This document shows, piece after piece, positions 4,674 to 8,675 of a stretch of DNA of 8,675 nt. Position numbers and translations under genes: made by a program. Within the stretch, counting starts at the first letter, position 1, and each line of letters begins with the position of its first letter. Origin of the DNA: Armatimonadota bacterium. GTDB lineage: Bacteria; Vulcanimicrobiota; JACPDS01. The notes under the pieces are model-generated. The model ran no database searches. It was not told the DNA's origin and saw nothing but the letters and a program-made list of their open reading frames with translations. The stretch lies in the NCBI GenBank assembly GCA_016183885.1, contig JACPDS010000037.1, positions 1 through 8,675 on the forward strand, written 5' to 3'.

Positions 4674-5770
4674 ATGAAAAAAGTTGCTATTGTTAGCGCC
4701 GTAAGAACAGCGGTAGGAAATTTTTTAGGTTCTTTGAGTACATTTTCAGCTCCTAAATTAGGCAGTATTGTAATTAAAGAAGTTTTAAGGAAAATTAATT
4801 TAAAAGAAGAATTAGTAGATGAAGTCATTATGGGTAATATTCTTCAAGCCGGTCTTGGCCAAAATCCGGCCAGACAATCGGCAATTTTAGCCGGCATACC
4901 TCATACAGTTCCCTCTCATACGGTTAATAAGGTTTGCGGTTCAGGATTAAAGGCGGTGATTTTAGCGGCTCAATCTATTATGCTTGGGGATGCGGATATA
5001 ATTGTGGCTGGCGGAACTGAAAATATGAGCGCCGCTCCATATTTATTAGATAAAGCTAGAACCGGTTATCGTTTGGGGCATGCTAAGATAATTGATTCAA
5101 TGATTCAAGATGGTTTATGGTGTTCTTTAACTAATATACATATGGGACTTACTGCGGAGAATTTAGCTCAAAAATATGCGCTATCAAGAGAAGCTCAGGA
5201 TCAATTTGCATTAGAAAGCCAGAAAAAAGCCGCTCAAGCCCAAAAAAACGGCAAATTTAAAGAAGAAATTGTAGAAATCAAAATTCCGCAAAAAAAAGGA
5301 GATCCGATACTTTTTTCTGCCGATGAATTTATTAAACTAGATACTAGTTTAGAAAAATTAGCTAAATTAAAACCAGCTTTTAAAGATAATGGCACGGTAA
5401 CCGCCGGTAATGCTTCAGGCATTAATGATGGCGCGGCGGCGGTAATTTTGATGTCTGAAGAAAAAGCCAACGAATTTAACCTCATTCCTTTAGCTTATAT
5501 TAAAGGATATGCTTATAGCGGAGTAGCTCCGGATATTATGGGGATTGGTCCGGTAGAAGCCTAGCGGTAATAAAAGAACTAAATTTTAATCCTGAAAAAG
5601 TAAATGTCAACGGAGGGGCGATTGCTTTAGGTCATCCTATTGGAGCAAGCGGAACAAGAATTTTAGTTACCCTTTTATATGAAATGAAACGAAGAAATTT
5701 ACGTTTAGGGTTATCTGCATTATGTATCGGCGGAGGGCAGGGGATTTCTTTAATAGTAGAAAGAATGTAA
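4674..5770 (+). pseudogene. Acetyl-CoA C-acetyltransferase (thiolase II), broken by internal deletion and frameshift
   Basis: The first frame (4674-5564, 296 aa) is a clear biosynthetic-type thiolase: AIVSAVRTAVGNF (5-17), NKVCGSGLKA with nucleophile C88, VAGGTENMSAAPY (111-123), GNASGINDGAA (245-255) and MGIGPVEA, then TAG at 5562-5564. Homology resumes at once in another frame (5561-5770, 69 aa) with LAVIKELNFNPEKVNVNGGA, ALGHPIGASG holding the catalytic His, and ALCIGGGQG holding the second catalytic Cys, ending VERM. Compared with AtoB-like thiolases, about 28 residues are missing between GPVEA and LAVIKEL, including the conserved NEAF motif that forms an oxyanion hole. 296 plus 69 residues is also about 28 short of the usual roughly 392. 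Thus the gene lost about 83-85 bp, not a multiple of three; an in-frame loss plus one base dropped from a CCC run would also give it. As written, no active enzyme can be made. An intact version would split acetoacetyl-CoA into two acetyl-CoA, or run in reverse, downstream of BKACE. An assembly error must be excluded. Confidence 0.85.
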
Positions 5771-5786
5771 AGAAAAAAGCAGGATG

Positions 5787-7100
5787 TCATTTATATGCCC
5801 CGACGTTACGTCGGGATGTTCTTCTGAGAGTTAAAATAAAATTCATTAATGCATTGGCAAGTTTTCTAGGATTGTGTCTAACGGTATTTTCTTCAGAGAT
5901 AAGTTCAGCAGTTATAGGAATAATTCCTAACTTCCTTATTTCTTCTAAATCAACTTTAATTAGATGAGCGCCGCTAGTTTGATATTTTTCTAATAACTTG
6001 TATGGAACTTCTTTATTTACTAAAATATAATCAAAAATTTTTAAGCCGGTATGATCTAAAATTGCTTTAATATGACTTGAGGCGCTGGTAAGATGATCAG
6101 TTTCTCCGGGCTGGGTCATAATATTACAGATGTATATTTTTAAAGCTTTAGAATTGTTTATACATTTTACTACTCCCGGAACTAAAAGATTGCAAATTAC
6201 ACTGGTATAAAGACTTCCGGGACCTAAAATGATTATATCAGCATCTTTGATAGCTTGTAAAACCGAAGGATAAACTTCACAATCAGAAGGCTTTAAAAAA
6301 ATTTTTTTAATAGGAATTTTACTTTTTGAAATATTACTTTCTCCTTGAACTAATTCTCCATTATGAAATTCTGCGCAAAGCAAAGTATTATTAAGGGTTA
6401 TTGGATAAACTTTTCCTCGGATCGCTAAAATTTTACTGGAATGTTTTATGGCTTTATCAAAATCACCGGAGATATTAGTCATAGCGGCTAGAAATAAATT
6501 CCCAAAATTATGACCTTCCAGACTTTTTCCGTTAGAAAAACGATATTGAAAAAGCTCGCTCATTAAAGATTCTTCATCCGCTAAAGCTACCAGACAATTT
6601 CTAATATCTCCAGGCGGAAGCAATCCTAATTCTTTTCTTAATCTGCCTGAACTTCCTCCATCATCAGAAACTGTTACTACTGCCACAATGTTGCTGGAAT
6701 GCAGCTTTAAACCTCTAAGTAGATTAGAAAGACCCGTCCCGCCCCCAATAGCCACAAATTTTAATTTTTGCTCTAATTGTCTTTTTTCATAAATTATTTC
6801 TACCAATTTTTTATTTTTATAAGGAATAACGGCATTATAAATAGAATAAAACCATTGACGAATTCCTATAATTATTAAAGTTATTCCTAAGATAATTAAA
6901 GCTAAATCAATAATTTTAAAAGAAATTTTTATTGGAGTAAGATTATTTATTAATTCTAAAATTTTTAATTCAATTAAAATAGGAATTTTTATATTAATTA
7001 ATAAATTTATCCCTAAACTGAATAATATTAATCCTAATGAAGAAAATAAAAGCCAGCGCTTAATTTTCATTCCGGGGTAAAACCATTTAAATAGTTTCAT
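5787..7100 (-). CDS. yvcK: Gluconeogenesis/cell-envelope factor YvcK (CofD-like), membrane-anchored form
   Basis: This 437-residue protein has two parts. Residues 1-112 are an N-terminal membrane module with hydrophobic helices near 16-37 and 62-82, preceded by a basic segment (FKWFYPGMKIKRW). Residues 115-420 are the YvcK/CofD-like Rossmann domain, with AIGGGTGLS (117-125), VSDDGGSSGRLR (144-155), PPGDIRNCL (162-170), GHNFGNLFLAA (196-206), GPGSLYTS (293-300) and NIMTQPGET (326-334). YvcK homologues bind UDP-sugars such as UDP-GlcNAc and control carbon flow to peptidoglycan; they are not thought to be F420-pathway CofD. The classic Bacillus protein (about 317 aa) lacks the membrane module, but longer membrane forms occur in other phyla. 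The ATG overlaps the rapZ stop by 4 bp, indicating translational coupling. The last dozen residues (RRTSRRNVGAYK) lie beyond the family's usual end and are partly encoded by a GC-rich palindrome, so the natural C-terminus may have been replaced. Confidence 0.93.
   Translation of the reverse strand: MKLFKWFYPGMKIKRWLLFSSLGLILFSLGINLLINIKIPILIELKILELINNLTPIKISFKIIDLALIILGITLIIIGIRQWFYSIYNAVIPYKNKKLVEIIYEKRQLEQKLKFVAIGGGTGLSNLLRGLKLHSSNIVAVVTVSDDGGSSGRLRKELGLLPPGDIRNCLVALADEESLMSELFQYRFSNGKSLEGHNFGNLFLAAMTNISGDFDKAIKHSSKILAIRGKVYPITLNNTLLCAEFHNGELVQGESNISKSKIPIKKIFLKPSDCEVYPSVLQAIKDADIIILGPGSLYTSVICNLLVPGVVKCINNSKALKIYICNIMTQPGETDHLTSASSHIKAILDHTGLKIFDYILVNKEVPYKLLEKYQTSGAHLIKVDLEEIRKLGIIPITAELISEENTVRHNPRKLANALMNFILTLRRTSRRNVGAYK
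5799..5815. repeat. GC-rich palindrome CCCGACGT-T-ACGTCGGG at the yvcK 3' end
   Basis: There are two perfect 8-bp arms with a 1-bp centre (in RNA, a 7-bp stem with a 3-nt loop). It is strikingly GC-rich for this genome and lies inside the final codons of yvcK, 10 bp from its stop, at the junction with the convergent thiolase. There is no U-run directly after it on the + strand; on the - strand a TTTTTT run comes about 26 nt later. It may be a dispersed REP-like element or a bidirectional terminator stem. No second copy is in the window. Confidence 0.7.
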
Positions 7101-7954
7101 TTATTTAAATCTCTATGTTCTATAGTAACTTTTAAATGTTTCTTTTTAAAAAAATGAGCTAATCTTTCAGCTATAAAGATGGAACGATGTTTGCCCCCGG
7201 TGCATCCGATAGCAATAGTTAGATTAGATTTTCCTTCTTTAACATAATTAGGAATAAGAAAATGATGAAGATCAAAAAGTTTTTTAATAAATTGTTGGGT
7301 AATTTTTTCTTTTGAAATATAATCTTTAATCTTTTTATGGCGGCCGGTTAAATTTTGCAGTCTTTTCTCATAAAAAGGATTTGGCAAAAAACGAACATCA
7401 TATACTAAATCAGCATCTAAAGGAATCCCGTATTTAAATCCAAAACTCACAATATTAATATTTATTCCTTCAGCTTTTTTATTAAAGAAATGCAGTAGAA
7501 TTTCATTTTTTAAATGTTTAGGGGTTAAGTGGCTGGTATCAATAATTTTATCCGCCGCGCTTCTAATTTCTTCAAGTTGTTTTTTTTCAAGTTTAATTCC
7601 TTCAAGTATTCTTCCTTTTAAAGCTAAAGGATGTTTGCGCCTGGTCTCACTAAAGCGGCGCAGTAAAATTTCATCTTTTGCTTCAAGAAATAAAATTTGA
7701 GAATTAAAGGCTTCTTCATGTATATTAGAAATTCCGGAAATAAGCTCTTTGAAAAATTTTCTTCCTCTAACATCAATAACAATAGCTACATTTTTTACCT
7801 CGGAACGTTTACATAAAATTATAAATTGAGGAAGAAGGGCGGGGAGCAAGTTGTCCGCGCAAAAATAATTCATATCTTCAAAAAAATTCACTGCCAAGCT
7901 TTTTCCGGCTCCGGAAAGGCCGCTAATAATAACAAATTTTCCTTTATTATTCAT
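7097..7954 (-). CDS. rapZ: RapZ/YvcJ nucleotide-binding protein
   Basis: This 285-residue cytosolic P-loop protein is the usual length for the family. Walker A is GLSGAGKS (residues 12-19), followed by AVNFFEDMNYFCADNLLPAL (21-40), the Walker-B-like VAIVIDVRGR (56-65), FSETRRKHPL (101-110), the C-terminal-domain mark FGFKYGIPLDADLVYDVRFL (171-190) and GCTGGKHRSIF (250-260). In E. coli, RapZ senses glucosamine-6-phosphate and steers the GlmZ small RNA to RNase E; in other bacteria the role is less clear, but its genomic link with yvcK is widespread and points to control of amino-sugar and peptidoglycan precursors. The ATG at 7954-7952 lies inside the last codons of uvrC (8-bp overlap), and its stop overlaps the yvcK start by 4 bp. 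No Shine-Dalgarno is seen, so all three probably depend on coupled translation. Confidence 0.95.
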   Translation of the reverse strand: MNNKGKFVIISGLSGAGKSLAVNFFEDMNYFCADNLLPALLPQFIILCKRSEVKNVAIVIDVRGRKFFKELISGISNIHEEAFNSQILFLEAKDEILLRRFSETRRKHPLALKGRILEGIKLEKKQLEEIRSAADKIIDTSHLTPKHLKNEILLHFFNKKAEGININIVSFGFKYGIPLDADLVYDVRFLPNPFYEKRLQNLTGRHKKIKDYISKEKITQQFIKKLFDLHHFLIPNYVKEGKSNLTIAIGCTGGKHRSIFIAERLAHFFKKKHLKVTIEHRDLNK

Positions 7955-8675
7955 ATAAAGATATATTATTTAAATTATTTTTATTTGTCAAATTTTTCCT
8001 TAATGTTTTATGGTATTTAAGGGCAAAACGATGAGCTTCATCGCGAAGATGAGCAAGTAAATTAAACGCCGCAGGGAAACTTTTAAGTTTTATTGGTTTA
8101 AATTTATTTTGAATAAATAAAAATTCATTTTCTTTAGCTAAGGCTAGAGGTAAAATTTTTATTTTTTCTTTTTCAAAAAGTTTTCGAGCTATATTTAAAT
8201 GTCCTTTTCCGCCGTCAATTAATAAAATTGAAGGAGGATTAAGCTTCCAAATTTTTATGCGTCTTTTTAAAACTTCTTCAAGCATTAAATAATCATTGGG
8301 AGTATCAAGAGTTTTAATTTTAAATTTTCTGTATTCTTGTTTTAAAGGTTTTCCGTCTTGAAAAACTATAATCGCCCCAACCGCTTTTTTGCCGCTTAAG
8401 TTAGAAATATCTATGGATTCTATTCTTTTAGGCGAAGATTTTAATTTTAATAGATCTTTTAAATTTTTTAACGATTTTTTAGCTTGTTCTTCTTTTTTAA
8501 AATAATTTTCTAAAAAAATTTCCGCATTTTTTCCGGCTAAAGATAATAGTTCGTATTTCTTGCCTCTTTTAGGGAAAAATAATTTTACTTCTTCTTTTTT
8601 AATATTTTTTAACCAATTAATTAGTAAGTATTTCTCTTTTAATTTTAAATTAAGATAAATTTCTTTCGGAATATA
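7947..8675 (-). CDS. uvrC: UvrC excinuclease subunit, C-terminal part (5' end outside window), lacking the HhH domain
   Basis: The frame is open without stops from the right window edge to TAA at 7949-7947, giving 242 visible residues; the Met at 8285 is internal, not a start. UvrC with UvrB makes the dual incisions of nucleotide excision repair. Visible here are IPKEIYL near the UvrB-binding/linker region (2-8), KVRLF-like PKRGKKYELLSLAGKNAE (35-52), and the RNase-H-like nuclease domain: RIESIDISNLSG (84-95) with catalytic D89, AIIVFQDGKP (101-110), YRKFKIKT (115-122), ILLIDGGKGHLN (150-161) with D154, and LRDEAHRFALKYH (210-222) with H215. These three fit the D-D-H triad described for Thermotoga UvrC. 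The protein then ends in LRKNLTNKNNLNNISLYE, where other UvrCs continue with 'L..I.GIG' and a tandem helix-hairpin-helix domain of about 60 residues. That DNA-binding domain is absent, and rapZ begins within the last codons. Confidence 0.95.
   Translation of the reverse strand, partial: YIPKEIYLNLKLKEKYLLINWLKNIKKEEVKLFFPKRGKKYELLSLAGKNAEIFLENYFKKEEQAKKSLKNLKDLLKLKSSPKRIESIDISNLSGKKAVGAIIVFQDGKPLKQEYRKFKIKTLDTPNDYLMLEEVLKRRIKIWKLNPPSILLIDGGKGHLNIARKLFEKEKIKILPLALAKENEFLFIQNKFKPIKLKSFPAAFNLLAHLRDEAHRFALKYHKTLRKNLTNKNNLNNISLYE

Noticed and set aside
5561..5770. The thiolase C-terminal piece as a separate small gene or the product of programmed frameshifting.
   Set aside because: It has no start codon or ribosome site of its own at the homology boundary, and about 28 residues including NEAF are missing, so shifting frame at the junction would not restore the enzyme.
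5722..5967. A + strand open frame (5722-5967) across the thiolase end and the yvcK 3' end.
   Set aside because: It is out of frame with the thiolase remnant and antisense to yvcK; its translation shows no recognisable domain and it has no ribosome site.
7826..8020. A + strand open frame (7826-8020) opposite the rapZ start.
   Set aside because: It is antisense to the strongly conserved Walker A region of RapZ and has no supporting signals.
7947..8285. A separate 112-residue gene starting at the Met at 8285.
   Set aside because: The same frame continues upstream without a stop to the window edge and encodes further conserved UvrC sequence, including the catalytic DISNLSG motif, so this Met is internal.

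Overview
The window is AT-rich (I estimate about 30% G+C by eye) and densely coded. TAA, TAG and TGA all look like ordinary stops, and GTG and TTG starts occur, so this is standard bacterial code 11. An FNT channel, an Rrf2-type Fe-S regulator, a beta-keto acid cleavage enzyme and a thiolase fit an anaerobic or fermentative, probably uncultured bacterium. An Omnitrophota-like or similar candidate-phylum lineage is a guess. No rRNA, tRNA, CRISPR array, transposase or phage gene is visible.

Layout. (1) Positions 2-1912, + strand: the 3' end of a DUF4126-like membrane protein, then an ArnT/PMT-like lipid-linked glycosyltransferase. (2) Positions 1937-2827, - strand: a formate/nitrite transporter (FNT) family channel that is clearly more GC-rich than everything around it. 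(3) Positions 2828-3031: a 204-bp divergent regulatory region with two good sigma70-type promoters, their -35 boxes back to back and only 5 bp apart. (4) Positions 3032-5770, + strand: a likely operon of a 9-cysteine mini-protein, an Rrf2 regulator with three Fe-S-type cysteines, a BKACE (DUF849, Kce-like) enzyme, and an acetyl-CoA acetyltransferase broken by an internal deletion plus frameshift. (5) Positions 5787-8675, - strand: the overlapping cluster uvrC (5' end outside the window) - rapZ - yvcK, a housekeeping set for DNA repair and control of cell-envelope precursor metabolism.

How it fits together. The most interesting part is 2828-4640. The Cys-rich protein and Rrf2 regulator share a promoter whose -10/+1 region carries an ACT-N5-AGT dyad with the geometry of an IscR type 1 site, which suggests redox- or Fe-S-sensing autoregulation. 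That promoter is placed so that it should compete with the FNT promoter. Downstream, a perfect 29-bp palindrome ends 4 nt before the BKACE start codon, which has no nearby Shine-Dalgarno sequence. A second hairpin overlaps the BKACE stop codon. BKACE and thiolase could form a route from a beta-keto acid to acetoacetate and on to acetyl-CoA, but no CoA-transferase is present here and the thiolase is not intact as written.

Other oddities are a UvrC that stops just before its usual C-terminal helix-hairpin-helix domain, a GC-rich palindrome that forms the last codons of yvcK, and a glycosyltransferase that appears to lack part of one membrane segment. All family assignments come from motifs read by eye and remembered family consensus; no search was run.
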